DNA of 64,000 nt, from assembly GCF_024169245.1 (NCBI RefSeq), contig NZ_JALJWP010000001.1:4527501-4591500 (forward strand), read 5' to 3'. Below, in pieces: positions 35,041 to 44,729 of the stretch. The position numbers and the translations under genes are program-made. This DNA comes from Pseudomonas koreensis (lineage in GTDB: Bacteria; Pseudomonadota; Gammaproteobacteria; Pseudomonadales; Pseudomonadaceae). Numbering within the stretch: the stretch's first letter is position 1; each line of letters starts with the position of its first letter. The notes under the pieces were generated by a model. It was not told where the DNA came from. It saw only the letters and a program-made list of their open reading frames with translations, and did not search any database.

Positions 35041-35114
35041 GCTTTCGCGAGCAGGCTCGCTCCCACATTTGAAATGCATTTCTCTGTGGGAGCGAGCCCG
35101 CTCGCGAAGAGGCC
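35041..35114. repeat. REP doublet (family A)
   Basis: Facing palindromic units end the kgu operon and separate it from the convergent aminotransferase gene. Confidence 0.9.
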
Positions 35115-35135
35115 TTTACAGACTACGCAAATCCA

Positions 35136-36323
35136 TCAGGCACTGCGCGCCTGCAGAAGCTGCACCGCACACAACGCAATCCGCGCGCAGGCATCCGCCA
35201 GTTTGACCCGATCCACCACCAGCCCAATTCGAATGTGCCCCGCCGCGCTCGGCCCGAACGCTTCACCGGCCAACACTGACACTCCGTAACCTTCCAGCAA
35301 TCGCTCGGCAAACGCCTGAGCGCCGAGCCCAGTCTGGCGCACGTCGACCATCACGAACATGCCGCCATCCGGGCGAATCGGCTGCAAACCGGGGCAACCC
35401 TGCAACCGCTCGCACACCAGATCGCGCCGCAACCGGTATTCCTCGCGCATTTGCGTAACTTCCGGCAGATCGCTTTGCAGCGCCACTTGCGCGGCTTTCT
35501 GCACGAAATCCGGCAGACCGAAAAGCATGCTCAGTGACAGGTTCACCAGATGTTCGGCCAAGGGTTTCGGGCCGATCATCCAGCCGATGCGCCAACCGGT
35601 CATCGCATGGGATTTCGACAGACTGTTGATCGTCGCGGTGCGCTCGGCCATGCCCGGCAGGCTCGCCGGGCTGATGTGCTCGCCTTCATATAACAGCTCG
35701 CTGTACACCTCATCGCTGATCAGCCACAAATCGTGATGAATGCACAGCGCTGCGAGCTGCTGCCAGATCAGCAAGTGCAAACTGGCGCCGCTGGGATTGT
35801 TCGGGCTGTTGAGCAGCATCGCGCGGGTTTTTGGGGTGATGCGCGCGGCGACATCGGCCGGATCGACACGGAAACCGTTTTCCGGGCGAACCGGCACCGC
35901 GATCACCGTGGCTCCGCAGGCGCCGAACACGCCTTCGTAGGTGACGTACATCGGCTCAGCGACGATCACTTCATCACCCGGATCGAGCAGACATTGCGCC
36001 ACCGAATACACCGCGCATTGCGCGCCGGGCAGGACAATCACTTGGTCAGGATCAACCCGCTGACCACTGCGCTGGCGATGACGCTCGGCAATCAGCTTGC
36101 GCAATTCGAACCGACCACGCACATCGGCATAATGCGTATCACCGGCCAGCAGGCTGTCGATAGCGCCATGGACGATCGGCAACGGCGTATCGAAATCCGG
36201 ATCGCCGACGCTCAACAGCAAAACATCGACGCCCTCGTCGCGCAGTTCCAGCGCTCGGTCGTGAATCTGCCAGGCAGCGGCACCCTCCCCGGCGATTCGT
36301 TGGGTCAAGGCTGAATAGCGCAT
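35136..36323 (-). CDS. aruH: PLP-dependent aminotransferase, AruH-like (arginine:pyruvate transaminase)
   Basis: This 395-residue fold-type I aminotransferase has the Schiff-base lysine in NSLSKSHAMTGWRIGW, the PLP-binding Asp-Tyr region ISDEVYSELLYEG, the NNPSGA motif, and a conserved C-terminal Arg in GHIRIGLV. The whole sequence, from MRYSALTQRIAGEGAAAW to VSVLAGEAFGPSAAGHIRIG, closely recalls P. aeruginosa AruH, which transaminates arginine with pyruvate to 2-ketoarginine and alanine. In P. aeruginosa aruH is followed by aruI (2-ketoarginine decarboxylase); no aruI is next to it here. Other substrates are possible. It starts at 36323 after AGGAG. Confidence 0.8.
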   Translation of the reverse strand: MRYSALTQRIAGEGAAAWQIHDRALELRDEGVDVLLLSVGDPDFDTPLPIVHGAIDSLLAGDTHYADVRGRFELRKLIAERHRQRSGQRVDPDQVIVLPGAQCAVYSVAQCLLDPGDEVIVAEPMYVTYEGVFGACGATVIAVPVRPENGFRVDPADVAARITPKTRAMLLNSPNNPSGASLHLLIWQQLAALCIHHDLWLISDEVYSELLYEGEHISPASLPGMAERTATINSLSKSHAMTGWRIGWMIGPKPLAEHLVNLSLSMLFGLPDFVQKAAQVALQSDLPEVTQMREEYRLRRDLVCERLQGCPGLQPIRPDGGMFVMVDVRQTGLGAQAFAERLLEGYGVSVLAGEAFGPSAAGHIRIGLVVDRVKLADACARIALCAVQLLQARSA

Positions 36324-36364
36324 CTACGTCTCCTGTTAGCGCGGTTTCCAGCCTTCACCGTATC

Positions 36365-37990
36365 TCAAATCACGAAACGCGCCACCATGGCGTTCAAATC
36401 CACTGCGAGACGCGACAGTTCATGGGTCGCGGCGCTGGTCTGGTTGGCCCCGGCGGCCGATTGTGTGGCCAGATCACGGATGTTCACCAGGTTACGATCG
36501 ACTTCGCGCGAGACTTGGGCCTGCTCTTCCGAGGCGCTGGCAATCACCAGATTGCGTTCGTTGATCTGATGGATCGACTGGGTGATCTGCTCCAGCGCCA
36601 CACCGGCCGCGCGGGCCATTTCCAGGGTGGACTGGGTACGCTGATTGCTTTGCTGCATCGACGAGACCGCTTCACCCGTGCCGTTCTGGATGCCGGCGAC
36701 CATTTTTTCGATTTCCTGAGTCGACTGCGCGGTGCGATGGGCCAACGCGCGTACCTCGTCAGCGACCACAGCAAAACCACGGCCAGCCTCGCCGGCACGC
36801 GCGGCTTCGATGGCAGCGTTGAGCGCCAAGAGGTTGGTCTGCTCGGCGATGGCACGAATCACGTCCAGCACCTTGCCGATGTCACGGCCCTGCGCGGCGA
36901 GGCCTTCGATCATCTGTGCGGTGTTCAGCACGTCGTGGGTCATGGTCTGGATCGCGTCGACGGTTTTCACCACTTGATCACGGCCTTCGCGGGCGGCGTG
37001 GGTCGACTGGTTGGAGGCCTCGGAAGTCGACACGGCGTTGCGCGCCACTTCTTCCACTGCTGCAGTCATCTCGTTGACGGCGGTGGCGGCCTGTTCGATT
37101 TCGTTGTTCTGCTGTTGCAGTCCGCGCGACGCTTCTTCAGTGACGGCGCTGAGTTCTTCGGCAGCGGCGCCCAGTTGCGTGGCAGAACCGGCGATCTGCT
37201 CGATGGTTTTACGCAGGTTGGTCTGCATCGCGGCCAAGGCTTCGAGCAAGCGCGCCGGTTCATCCTTGCCGTCGACTTCGATGGCTTTGCTCAGATCGCC
37301 ACCGGCAATGGTTTGCGCAGCGAAGACCGCACGGTTGAGCGGCGTGACGATGCTGCGGGTCAGCAACCAGGCGAGCAATACGGTGGCCAGCGCTGCGATC
37401 ACGGCGACGATGATGATCCCGGTGATGGCGCTGTCATAGTTTTCACCAGCCTTGGTGGCCGCCGCTCTGGCCCCGGCCGTATTCATGCCGATCAGCTTGT
37501 TGAGCTGCTCGCCCATTTGATCGGTGCCTTCCTTGATGCGCGTGTTGATCAACGCACGCATCGCTTCCAGATCGCCTTTGCGCGATAGCTCAATCATCTG
37601 ATTCTGCGCTTGCAGGTAATTATCGAGGGTGGTCGAAAATGTCTGGAAGACCGCTTGCTCCTCTGGGCCTGCCGGCAGCGCGGCGTAACTGGTCTGGGCT
37701 TTGCGCACCTTGTCGACCAGCACAGCGATGCGGGTTTCTGCCTCTTGCAGGCTGGCCGGTTCGCGATTGACCAGCACACGGAATGAGAGGATGCGCATAC
37801 GCAGGACGTTTTCCGTGACCACGCTGAGGTGAGTCACGCTAGGCAATTGGTTGGTGTCCATGTCGATCGACGCCTGACGAATGACCGTCATACGGCTGAC
37901 GGCGAACACGCCGAGGACAATCACCAGCAAGGCGATAAAGGCAAAACCGAGGAAAGCACGGGGCGCGATATTCAGATTACGCAGGGACAT
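36365..37990 (-). CDS. Methyl-accepting chemotaxis protein
   Basis: This 541-residue chemoreceptor has TM1 at about 12-32 ([20 protein letters not shown]), a four-helix-bundle sensor (about 33-190), TM2 (about 192-212, [19 protein letters not shown]), HAMP (about 213-265) and a long signalling coiled coil. The conserved hairpin tip is [20 protein letters not shown]. Methylation-site helices flank it. It ends FVI without a CheR-tethering pentapeptide. The ligand is unknown, although the 4HB_MCP class often senses organic acids or amino acids. The gene stands alone. Confidence 0.93.
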   Translation of the reverse strand: MSLRNLNIAPRAFLGFAFIALLVIVLGVFAVSRMTVIRQASIDMDTNQLPSVTHLSVVTENVLRMRILSFRVLVNREPASLQEAETRIAVLVDKVRKAQTSYAALPAGPEEQAVFQTFSTTLDNYLQAQNQMIELSRKGDLEAMRALINTRIKEGTDQMGEQLNKLIGMNTAGARAAATKAGENYDSAITGIIIVAVIAALATVLLAWLLTRSIVTPLNRAVFAAQTIAGGDLSKAIEVDGKDEPARLLEALAAMQTNLRKTIEQIAGSATQLGAAAEELSAVTEEASRGLQQQNNEIEQAATAVNEMTAAVEEVARNAVSTSEASNQSTHAAREGRDQVVKTVDAIQTMTHDVLNTAQMIEGLAAQGRDIGKVLDVIRAIAEQTNLLALNAAIEAARAGEAGRGFAVVADEVRALAHRTAQSTQEIEKMVAGIQNGTGEAVSSMQQSNQRTQSTLEMARAAGVALEQITQSIHQINERNLVIASASEEQAQVSREVDRNLVNIRDLATQSAAGANQTSAATHELSRLAVDLNAMVARFVI

Positions 37991-38188
37991 GGTCGGACTC
38001 TCGAAAGAAAGAAACTACGAGCGTCCATGCCGTGAGTACTGGCCCTTGGCGGGCGGCAGTCCGGCGTCACTGGGTTATGGTTTTGTGCGCGCCTGACCGT
38101 TGTATCGGCCAGGCTTGAGGAAGGTTTTGGGTCTGCAGTAAATATTTTTCGGAACGTTACAACAATCAACCCAGCTCCGCTGCCTTTG

Positions 38189-38281
38189 GTAGGGGCTGTC
38201 GAGTGCAACGAGGCTGCGATCTTTTGATCCTGCTTTTAAAAGTCAAAGGATCGCAGCCTCGTTGCACTCGACAGCTCCTAC
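38189..38281. repeat. Inverted repeat (family B)
   Basis: GGGGCTGTCGAGTGCAACGA followed by GGCTGCGATC faces an almost perfect inverted copy ending in CGACAGCTCC. This is the longest family B hairpin here, with arms over 35 bases. It fills much of the 303-bp gap between the MCP and the glycerate kinase gene. Confidence 0.85.
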
Positions 38282-38294
38282 ATAGGCAAGCCGA

Positions 38295-39434
38295 TCAGCG
38301 TTTGGCGGCCAGTTGCCAGACCCGAGCGATATCGGTGGCGCGTTCACGCAGCAGCCGTGGGGCTTCGGCGCAAGCCTGTTCCAGGGTCATCGGTCCGCTG
38401 GTAACGGCGAACGCGGCGTCGATGCCGTGTTGATAGAGTTCCTGATAGCCCTCGCCCAAGGTTCCGGCAATCACAATCACCGGCACGGCATGCTGTTTGG
38501 CAATCCGCGCGACACCGAACGGCGTTTTGCCGCGCAAGGTTTGCGCATCGAAACGGCCTTCGCCGGTGATCACCAGATCCGCACCGTTGACCGCCTCAGC
38601 AAGCCCGACCAGTTCCGCCACCACCTCGACGCCCGCCTGAAACTGCGCGCCGAGAAAAGCCTTGGCGGCAAACCCCAGGCCACCCGCCGCGCCGCTGCCC
38701 GGCTCATCGCGCACGTCCTTGCCCAACGCCCGCGCACAGAGTTCGGCGAAGTGCCCCAGCGCCTGATCGAGTTGCTCAACCTGCGCTGGCGACGCGCCCT
38801 TCTGCGGGCCGAAAATCGCTGAGGCGCCATGAGCGCCGCACAGCGGATTGTTGACATCGGCGGCGATGTCGAAACGCACATCGGCCAGACGTGGATCAAG
38901 CCCACTCAGATCGAGTCGCGACAGTTGCGCCAAGGCCAGGCCGCCGCGCACCAACGATTGATTTTGCGCATCCAGCAATTTCACCCCCAACGCTTGCATC
39001 GCCCCGGCACCGCCGTCGTTGGTCGCGCTGCCGCCGATCGCCAGAATCACCCGTTGCGCGCCGGCATCCAGCGCTGCACGAATCAACTCACCGGTGCCAA
39101 ACGTGCTACTGATGCAGGCATCGCGCTGACCCGGCGGCACCAGTTGCAGACCGCTAGCCTCGGCCATTTCGATGATCGCGGTGTGGTTGTGCGGCAGCCA
39201 GCCCCACGCCGCATCCACCGGCGCGCCTAACGGACCGCGCACGCGGGTGCGGCGCAACTCGCCTTCACAGGCCGCGAGAATCGATTCGACCGTGCCTTCG
39301 CCGCCATCGGCCATCGGGCACTTGATCAGCGTCGCCTGCGGCCAGACCTGGGCCAGTCCGAGGGCGATGGCTTCGGCAACGCCCTGGGCACTCAGGCTGT
39401 CCTTGAACGAATCGGGGGCGATGACGATCTTCAT
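38295..39434 (-). CDS. garK: Glycerate 2-kinase, class I (GarK/GlxK type)
   Basis: This 379-residue cytoplasmic enzyme phosphorylates D-glycerate to 2-phosphoglycerate. Class I glycerate kinase hallmarks are the opening MKIVIAPDSFKDSLSA, the MADGGEGTVES loop, GSATNDGGAGAMQALGV, and the DLVITGEGRFDAQTLRGK block near the C-terminus. Start ATG 39434 fits the family N-terminus; the frame upstream is spurious. It is in the same orientation as the CdaR-type regulator, which is encoded upstream, and it fits with the sugar-acid MFS transporter in a glucarate/galactarate/glycerate pathway, since these acids yield tartronate semialdehyde and then glycerate. Confidence 0.92.
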   Translation of the reverse strand: MKIVIAPDSFKDSLSAQGVAEAIALGLAQVWPQATLIKCPMADGGEGTVESILAACEGELRRTRVRGPLGAPVDAAWGWLPHNHTAIIEMAEASGLQLVPPGQRDACISSTFGTGELIRAALDAGAQRVILAIGGSATNDGGAGAMQALGVKLLDAQNQSLVRGGLALAQLSRLDLSGLDPRLADVRFDIAADVNNPLCGAHGASAIFGPQKGASPAQVEQLDQALGHFAELCARALGKDVRDEPGSGAAGGLGFAAKAFLGAQFQAGVEVVAELVGLAEAVNGADLVITGEGRFDAQTLRGKTPFGVARIAKQHAVPVIVIAGTLGEGYQELYQHGIDAAFAVTSGPMTLEQACAEAPRLLRERATDIARVWQLAAKR

Positions 39435-39563
39435 GGGAATTCTCCGGTTGCATTGGCGTTCATGCTGCCAGTCGCCATGGGCGTTGACGCCGGTCGGGTG
39501 CACAAGTGGCGTCGGCGTTTATTGTTCATTTCCACAAAAGGCTCTGCGGTGAATGTACCGCCG

Positions 39564-39634
39564 CCATCGCGAGCAGGCTCACTCCTACAGGGGAATGCAT
39601 TCCAAATGTAGGAGTGAGCCTGCTCGCGATGGCG
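39564..39634. repeat. REP doublet (family A)
   Basis: Facing palindromic units lie between the regulator gene and the downstream glycerate kinase gene, both on the minus strand. Confidence 0.9.
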
Positions 39635-39651
39635 TCTTTGAAGACGCCCAA

Positions 39652-40770
39652 TTAATCCGGATCCGTCTGCGGCAACAGCTGCACCCCCAGATACAACGCC
39701 AGCATCCCGTCCAGCTTCAACGGATCAACCCCGCTCAACTCGGCAATCCGCTCCATCCGATAACGCAGGCTGTTGCGATGAATGCCCAACGCCTCGGCGC
39801 AGGCCTGACTCTGACCGTCGTGCTCGCACCAACTGCGCAGGGTCGCCAGCAACTGGCCGTTGCTGTCCTTGGCGATGACCTCGCGCAGTGGCTTGAGCAG
39901 TTCGTCCAGCGCATCGTCGTTGCGATGGCGCCACAACATGACCGGCAAGCGATAGCGATTGAGCGTCAGCAGCCGTGAGTGTGGCAGGACGTCACGACCA
40001 TAAGCGAGCAAATCGCCGACCCGTCGATAGCAGCGACGCAACCCGGCCAGCCCCTCCGCCTGCCCGCCGATAGCGATGCGCAGAATTTTCCAGCCGAGGC
40101 CATCGAGTTTTTCCAGCAGCCGATCATGCTCGACGTTGTGGCTCGCCGGGCGACACCAGAGCAGCGAAGACTTTGCCGAACTCACACACCAACTGTCGGG
40201 ATAACGCGAGGTCAGCCATGCACTCAAAGCTTCTACGGTTTGCCCCGGTCCGTGCTCAAGCCCCAGTTCAAACAGGCACGGCACCCGCGTCAATTGCGGC
40301 TTGAGCCCAAGCTGCTGCGCCTCGTCGACCAGACGCGGGGAGTCCCCCGCCTCGCTCAACAGCAACGCCAGAAGATCATCGCAGCGCTGCCGCCGCCATT
40401 GTTGTTCGGCCTGCTGATTGCGCTGGCCGACAAGCATTTCGGCGGTCATGCGCACCAGTTCGGCGTAGGTGCGCAATTGCTCCGGCTCGCCAGTGAGGCC
40501 AAGCACGCCAATCAAACGCTGATCGAGCAGCAGCGGCAGATTGATCCCCGGCTGCACGCCTTTTAGGTGTACCGCCGTCTGCGCATCGATTTCAACCACA
40601 CGTCCGTTGGCCAGCACCAGTTGCGCGCCTTCATGTCGGGTGTTGATGCGCTCCGGTTCGCCGCTGCCGAGGATCAGGCCCTGACTGTCCATGACATTGA
40701 CGTTGTACGGCAAAATGGCCATGGCCCGGTCGACGATGTCCTGGGCAAGGTCGTGATCGAGTTCGAACAT
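39652..40770 (-). CDS. cdaR: Sugar diacid regulator, CdaR type
   Basis: The 372-residue transcription factor has an N-terminal diacid-recognition domain (about 3-135: FELDHDLAQDIVDRAMAILP, NVMDSQGLILGSGEPERI, PLLLDQRLIGVLGLTG) and a C-terminal PucR-type helix-turn-helix (about 310-360: CAEALGIHRNSLRYRMERIA). CdaR activates glucarate, galactarate and glycerate genes in E. coli. It is divergent from an MFS transporter and upstream of a glycerate kinase, a classic CdaR setting. The 171-bp divergent region should contain its target site, which I could not assign. Confidence 0.9.
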   Translation of the reverse strand: MFELDHDLAQDIVDRAMAILPYNVNVMDSQGLILGSGEPERINTRHEGAQLVLANGRVVEIDAQTAVHLKGVQPGINLPLLLDQRLIGVLGLTGEPEQLRTYAELVRMTAEMLVGQRNQQAEQQWRRQRCDDLLALLLSEAGDSPRLVDEAQQLGLKPQLTRVPCLFELGLEHGPGQTVEALSAWLTSRYPDSWCVSSAKSSLLWCRPASHNVEHDRLLEKLDGLGWKILRIAIGGQAEGLAGLRRCYRRVGDLLAYGRDVLPHSRLLTLNRYRLPVMLWRHRNDDALDELLKPLREVIAKDSNGQLLATLRSWCEHDGQSQACAEALGIHRNSLRYRMERIAELSGVDPLKLDGMLALYLGVQLLPQTDPD

Positions 40771-40941
40771 GGTGGCGGCAATCCTTCAGTTCGGGCACGA
40801 ACGGTTGTTCAGCCGCACAGGGTCTGGCGGCAAACCCTGTGCTCAGGCACAAAGACAATCCGGCCAAAGGTGGCCGAGACTCTCAGGGCGATCAACGTTA
40901 CCCTTTGCATCGCAAAAAATCATAATAAAGAGAGAGCCGCT

Positions 40942-42252
40942 ATGTCGCAGAGCGCCGCAGCTACCCAGACCATCGATGACGGTAAAAACGCCGTCTACAA
41001 ACGCATCACCCTGCGTTTGATTCCCTTCATTTTCATCTGCTACCTGTTCAACTACCTCGACCGGGTCAACGTTGGCTTCGCCAAGTTGCAGATGCTCGAT
41101 GCACTGAAATTCAGCGAAACCGTATACGGCCTCGGCGCCGGGATTTTCTTCATCGGCTACGTGCTGTGCGGCGTGCCGAGCAACCTGGCACTGACCCGCT
41201 TCGGCCCCCGGCGCTGGATTGCCTTGATGATGATCACCTGGGGCACGCTGTCGACCTGCCTGCTGTTCGTCACCACCCCGACGGAGTTCTACACCCTGCG
41301 CTTTTTCACCGGTGCGGCTGAAGCCGGTTTCTTCCCGGGCGTCGTGCTGTATCTCTCGCAGTGGTTCCCGACCTTCCGTCGTGGTCGGATCATGGCGTTG
41401 TTCATGTCGGCAATCCCGGTGTCCGGTTTGCTCGGCAGCCCGTTTTCCGGCTGGATCCTCAACCACTTCGCCGCCGGCCAGGGTGGTCTTGCCGGCTGGC
41501 AGTGGATGTTCCTGCTGCAAGGTATTCCGACCGTGATCCTCGGTGCGCTGGCGTATTTCCTGTTGAGCGACAGCTTCGCCAATGCCAAATGGCTGAACGC
41601 CCACGAACGTTCGGTGCTCGAAGCCGACCATGCCGAAGACCTCGCCAACAAACCGAAAACCGCGACCGACTCGCTGCTCGCGGTGTTCAAGAACCCGGCG
41701 ATCTGGGCCTTCGGCCTGATCTATTTCTGCATCCAGAGCGGCGTGTACGCGATCAACTTCTGGCTGCCGTCGATCATCAAGAACCTCGGCTTCAGCGATA
41801 ACCTGGTGATCGGCTGGCTGAGTGCGATTCCCTATCTGCTCGCAGCGGTGTTCATGCTGGTCGTCGGCCGCTCGGCGGACTTGCGCAAAGAGCGCCGCTG
41901 GCACTTGGTGGTGCCGATGCTGATGGGTGCTGTCGGTCTGGTGATCGCAGTGAATTTTGCGGCGAATCCGGCGATTGCGATTCTTGGTCTGACGATCGCA
42001 ACCATGGGCGCACTGACCGGCCTGCCGATGTTCTGGCCGGTGCCGACGGCGATGCTGAGCGCGGGCGCGGCGGCTGGCGGTCTGGCGTTGATCAACTCGA
42101 TGGGGCAGATGGCGGGGTTCTTGAGCCCGTACCTGGTGGGTTGGGTCAAGGACAGCACTGGCTCGACCGATGCGGCACTGTATGTGCTGGCGGCGGTGAT
42201 TGTCGGCGGGAGTCTGTTGGCGTTGCGGATGACGCGGGCGTTGCGGGCTTAA
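40942..42252 (+). CDS. MFS transporter of sugar acids (GudP/GarP-like)
   Basis: This 436-residue inner-membrane symporter of the anion:cation family has YLFNYLDRVNVGFAKLQMLD after TM1 (family signature D-R-x-N-x-G-F), GPRRWIALMMITWG at loop 2-3, and QWFPTFRRGRIMALFM before TM5. Twelve helices are visible. I start it at ATG 40942 with AGAGAG upstream; the frame opens much earlier without support. Divergent from cdaR and near a glycerate kinase, it probably imports glucarate, galactarate or glycerate. The substrate is inferred from context. Confidence 0.88.
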   Translation: MSQSAAATQTIDDGKNAVYKRITLRLIPFIFICYLFNYLDRVNVGFAKLQMLDALKFSETVYGLGAGIFFIGYVLCGVPSNLALTRFGPRRWIALMMITWGTLSTCLLFVTTPTEFYTLRFFTGAAEAGFFPGVVLYLSQWFPTFRRGRIMALFMSAIPVSGLLGSPFSGWILNHFAAGQGGLAGWQWMFLLQGIPTVILGALAYFLLSDSFANAKWLNAHERSVLEADHAEDLANKPKTATDSLLAVFKNPAIWAFGLIYFCIQSGVYAINFWLPSIIKNLGFSDNLVIGWLSAIPYLLAAVFMLVVGRSADLRKERRWHLVVPMLMGAVGLVIAVNFAANPAIAILGLTIATMGALTGLPMFWPVPTAMLSAGAAAGGLALINSMGQMAGFLSPYLVGWVKDSTGSTDAALYVLAAVIVGGSLLALRMTRALRA

Positions 42253-42264
42253 TCAGAGGCGCAG

Positions 42265-42341
42265 ATCAAAAGATCGCAGCCTTCGGCAGCTCCTACTCTG
42301 GAATGCGTTACCTGTAGGAACTGCCGAAGGCTGCGATCTTT
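42265..42341. repeat. Inverted repeat (family B)
   Basis: AGATCGCAGCCTTCGGCAGC and its inverted copy GCCGAAGGCTGCGATC flank about 30 bases directly after the MFS gene. It is a possible terminator. Confidence 0.85.
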
Positions 42342-42431
42342 TTGCGTTTAACCAACGCAACAATTCACTTTGCGGGCTCTGACGCTTCTGGTATTTGATT
42401 AAACCCTTCCCACCGACAAAAGGATTTCGGC

Positions 42432-43445
42432 ATGAGCTATCGCACACTGGGCCACTCGGGCTTGCAGGTCTCCACGCTCACTCTCGGCACGATGATGTTC
42501 GGCGAGCAGACCAGCGCAGAGGACTCGCTGCGGATTATCGACAAGGCCTGGGATCAGGGCATCAATTTCATCGACACGGCCGACGTTTACACCAATGGCC
42601 GTTCCGAAGAAATCGTCGGTGAAGCGATCGCCCGTCATCGGCATGAATGGGTGCTCGCTACCAAGGTCGGTTTTGGCCCGGTGGACGGTGTGCCGAACCG
42701 CAGCGGTCTGAGCCGTAAACACATTTTCAACGGACTCGAAGCCAGCCTTACGCGCCTGGACACGGATTACGTCGACATCTATTACCTGCACCGCGAAGAC
42801 CACAACACGCCCTTGGAAGTCAGCGTGTCGGCGATTGGCGATCTGATTCGCCAGGGCAAGATTCGCTATTGGGGCCTGTCGAACTATCGCGGCTGGCGGA
42901 TCGCCGAGGTGATCCGAATCGCTGACAAACTCGGCGTTGATCGCCCGGTGATCAGCCAGCCGCTATATAACATCGTCAACCGCTAGGCCGAGACCGAGCA
43001 GATCACCGCCGCGCAAACCTATGGTCTTGGTGTGGTGCCTTACAGCCCGCTGGCCCGTGGCGTGCTCAGCGGCAAGTACGCACCCGATGTGACGCCAGAC
43101 GCCAACAGCCGCGCCGGACGGCAGGACAAGCGCATTCTCGAAACGGAATGGCGTGTGGAGTCGCTGCGCATTGCCCAGCAGATTCAGCAATACACCGAAC
43201 AGCGTGGCGTTGGCATGGTCGAGTTTGCGATTGCCTGGGTGTTGAACAACAGCGCGGTGACGTCAGCGATTGTCGGGCCGCGAACCGAGCAACAGTGGGA
43301 CGCCTATACGCTGGCGCAGGCGGTGAAAATCACGGCCGAGGACGAGGCGTTTATCGATTCGCTGGTGACGCCGGGGCATGCTTCGACACCGGGTTTCAAC
43401 GATGTGAGCCATTTTGTGTCGGGGCGTAAACCGCGTCAGGCCTAA
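42432..43445 (+). pseudogene. Aldo/keto reductase interrupted by an in-frame amber codon
   Basis: One frame encodes a full 337-residue aldo/keto reductase, but codon 185 (42984-42986) is TAG. Sequence before the stop has LTLGTMMFGEQ, the catalytic Asp/Tyr region GINFIDTADVYTNGRSEEI, the Lys in ATKVGFG and the His in DYVDIYYLHREDH. After it come VVPYSPLARGVLSGKYAP and the NADPH-binding end. Relatives carry Gln in the NRQAE context, so one C-to-T change (CAG to TAG) explains the stop. No other damage is seen, so the lesion is recent or an error; suppression would restore the protein. The first half alone lacks the cofactor-binding C-terminus. Confidence 0.85.
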
Positions 43446-43502
43446 AACGGCACAAACGGGGGATGAGTGGCGTAAGCAGAGTGCGGGTTTTATACAATCA
43501 AA

Positions 43503-43591
43503 TGTGGGAGCGAGCCTGCTTGCGAAGCGGCAACGGACGCGACATTTATACTGAAGCTGCTGGCCCCTTCGCGAGCAGGCTCGCTCCCACA
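43503..43591. repeat. REP doublet (family A)
   Basis: Facing units GAGCGAGCCTGCTTGCGA and GCGAGCAGGCTCGCTC lie between the aldo/keto reductase and rarD. The left unit has one mismatch (CTTG) to the usual core. Confidence 0.88.
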
Positions 43592-43624
43592 GGTTTTGCT
43601 CTTAGCTCCTGAATGTGGGAAATA

Positions 43625-44584
43625 ATGAGCATCCGCTCAATATTCAGCACAAAAACCACGTATCCTGCGCGCCCTGTTCAACCATCACGCCGCGAGGACA
43701 GTTTGTCTAAAGGTATCGCTTTATCGGTTTCAGCCTCGGTGCTGTTTGCCGTCATGTATTACTACACGTCGCTGCTGACGCCTCTGAGCGGTGTGGAAAT
43801 CTTCGGCTGGCGGATGCTCCTGACCGTTCCGTGCATGACCTTGTTCATGCTGGTGTCCGGGGAATGGCGGCGGGTACTGGAGCTGATCCGGTTGATGGCG
43901 GCCAGACCGAAGCTGATCGCCGGGCTGCTGATTTCCTCCGCCCTGCTCGGCGTGCAGCTGTGGCTGTTCATGTGGGCACCGCTCAATGGCTACAGCCTGG
44001 ATGTATCGCTGGGCTATTTCCTGTTGCCCCTGGCGATGGTGCTGACCGGGCGGATTGCCTATGGCGAGAGCCTGTCTTACCTGCAGAAAATCGCCGTGTT
44101 TTTCGCCAGCCTTGGCGTGTTGAACGAGTTGTATCAGGTTGGCGGATTTTCCTGGGCGACGCTGGTGGTCGTGGTCGGCTATCCGCTGTATTTCGTGCTG
44201 CGCAAATACCTGAAAACCGACAACCTCGGTGGGCTGTGGGTCGACATGACCCTGATGCTGCCGGTCGCCTACTGGTTTGTGCAGGGCGGTGAACAAGGGC
44301 TGGCAGTGTTCGATCAATACCCGGCGTTGATGTGGCTGATTCCGCTGCTCGGCCTGATCAGTGCTTCGGCGCTGGTGGTGTACATCATCGCCAGCCGCTT
44401 GCTGCCGTTCAGTCTGTTTGGGTTGTTGAGTTATGTGGAACCGGTGTTGTTGCTTGCAGTGGCATTGTTGCTCGGGGAAAGCATCAAGTCCGGAGAATGG
44501 CTGACCTATATACCGATCTGGCTGGCGGTGGTGGTGCTGGTTTTCGAGGGCTTCAAGCATTTGACGCGCCAACGCCGCTCCTGA
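43625..44584 (+). CDS. rarD: RarD, EamA-family transporter
   Basis: RarD is a ten-helix drug/metabolite-superfamily membrane protein, first found as a chloramphenicol sensitivity protein. The core begins SKGIALSVSASVLFAVMYYY and includes FGWRMLLTVPCMTLFMLVSG, WLFMWAPLNGYSLDVSLGYF and FGLLSYVEPVLLLAVALLLG, as in RarD. Three starts are possible: ATG 43613, ATG 43625 (GGGA upstream) and TTG 43703 (GAGGA upstream). The last would match the usual family N-terminus, so the first 26 residues may be untranslated. The substrate is unknown. Confidence 0.88.
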   Translation: MSIRSIFSTKTTYPARPVQPSRREDSLSKGIALSVSASVLFAVMYYYTSLLTPLSGVEIFGWRMLLTVPCMTLFMLVSGEWRRVLELIRLMAARPKLIAGLLISSALLGVQLWLFMWAPLNGYSLDVSLGYFLLPLAMVLTGRIAYGESLSYLQKIAVFFASLGVLNELYQVGGFSWATLVVVVGYPLYFVLRKYLKTDNLGGLWVDMTLMLPVAYWFVQGGEQGLAVFDQYPALMWLIPLLGLISASALVVYIIASRLLPFSLFGLLSYVEPVLLLAVALLLGESIKSGEWLTYIPIWLAVVVLVFEGFKHLTRQRRS

Positions 44585-44586
44585 AA

Positions 44587-44668
44587 GCAAAAGATCGCAG
44601 CCTTCGGCAGCTCCTACATTTGGAATGCGTTTTTCCTGTAGGAGCTGCCGAAGGCTGCGATCTTTTGA
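44587..44668. repeat. Inverted repeat (family B)
   Basis: AAAGATCGCAGCCTTCGGCA and its inverted copy face each other across about 25 bases, right after rarD and before the hppD terminator. Confidence 0.85.
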
Positions 44669-44673
44669 TTCTG

Positions 44674-44715
44674 AAAAAAATCCCGGCCCTGCATCTCTGC
44701 AGGCTGGGATTTTTC
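44674..44715 (-). terminator. Intrinsic terminator of hppD
   Basis: AAAAAAATCCC(G) is followed by a stem with CTGCA..TGCAG and GGGATTTTT. The stem is flanked by A-run and T-run, so it can stop transcription from both rarD and hppD. Confidence 0.75.
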
Positions 44716-44729
44716 ATTTCAGGTGCAAA

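Noticed and set aside
36422-37588. 388-residue open frame opposite the chemoreceptor gene
   Set aside because: It is the antisense shadow of a strongly supported MCP gene, with Gly/Asp/Val-rich composition and no homology.
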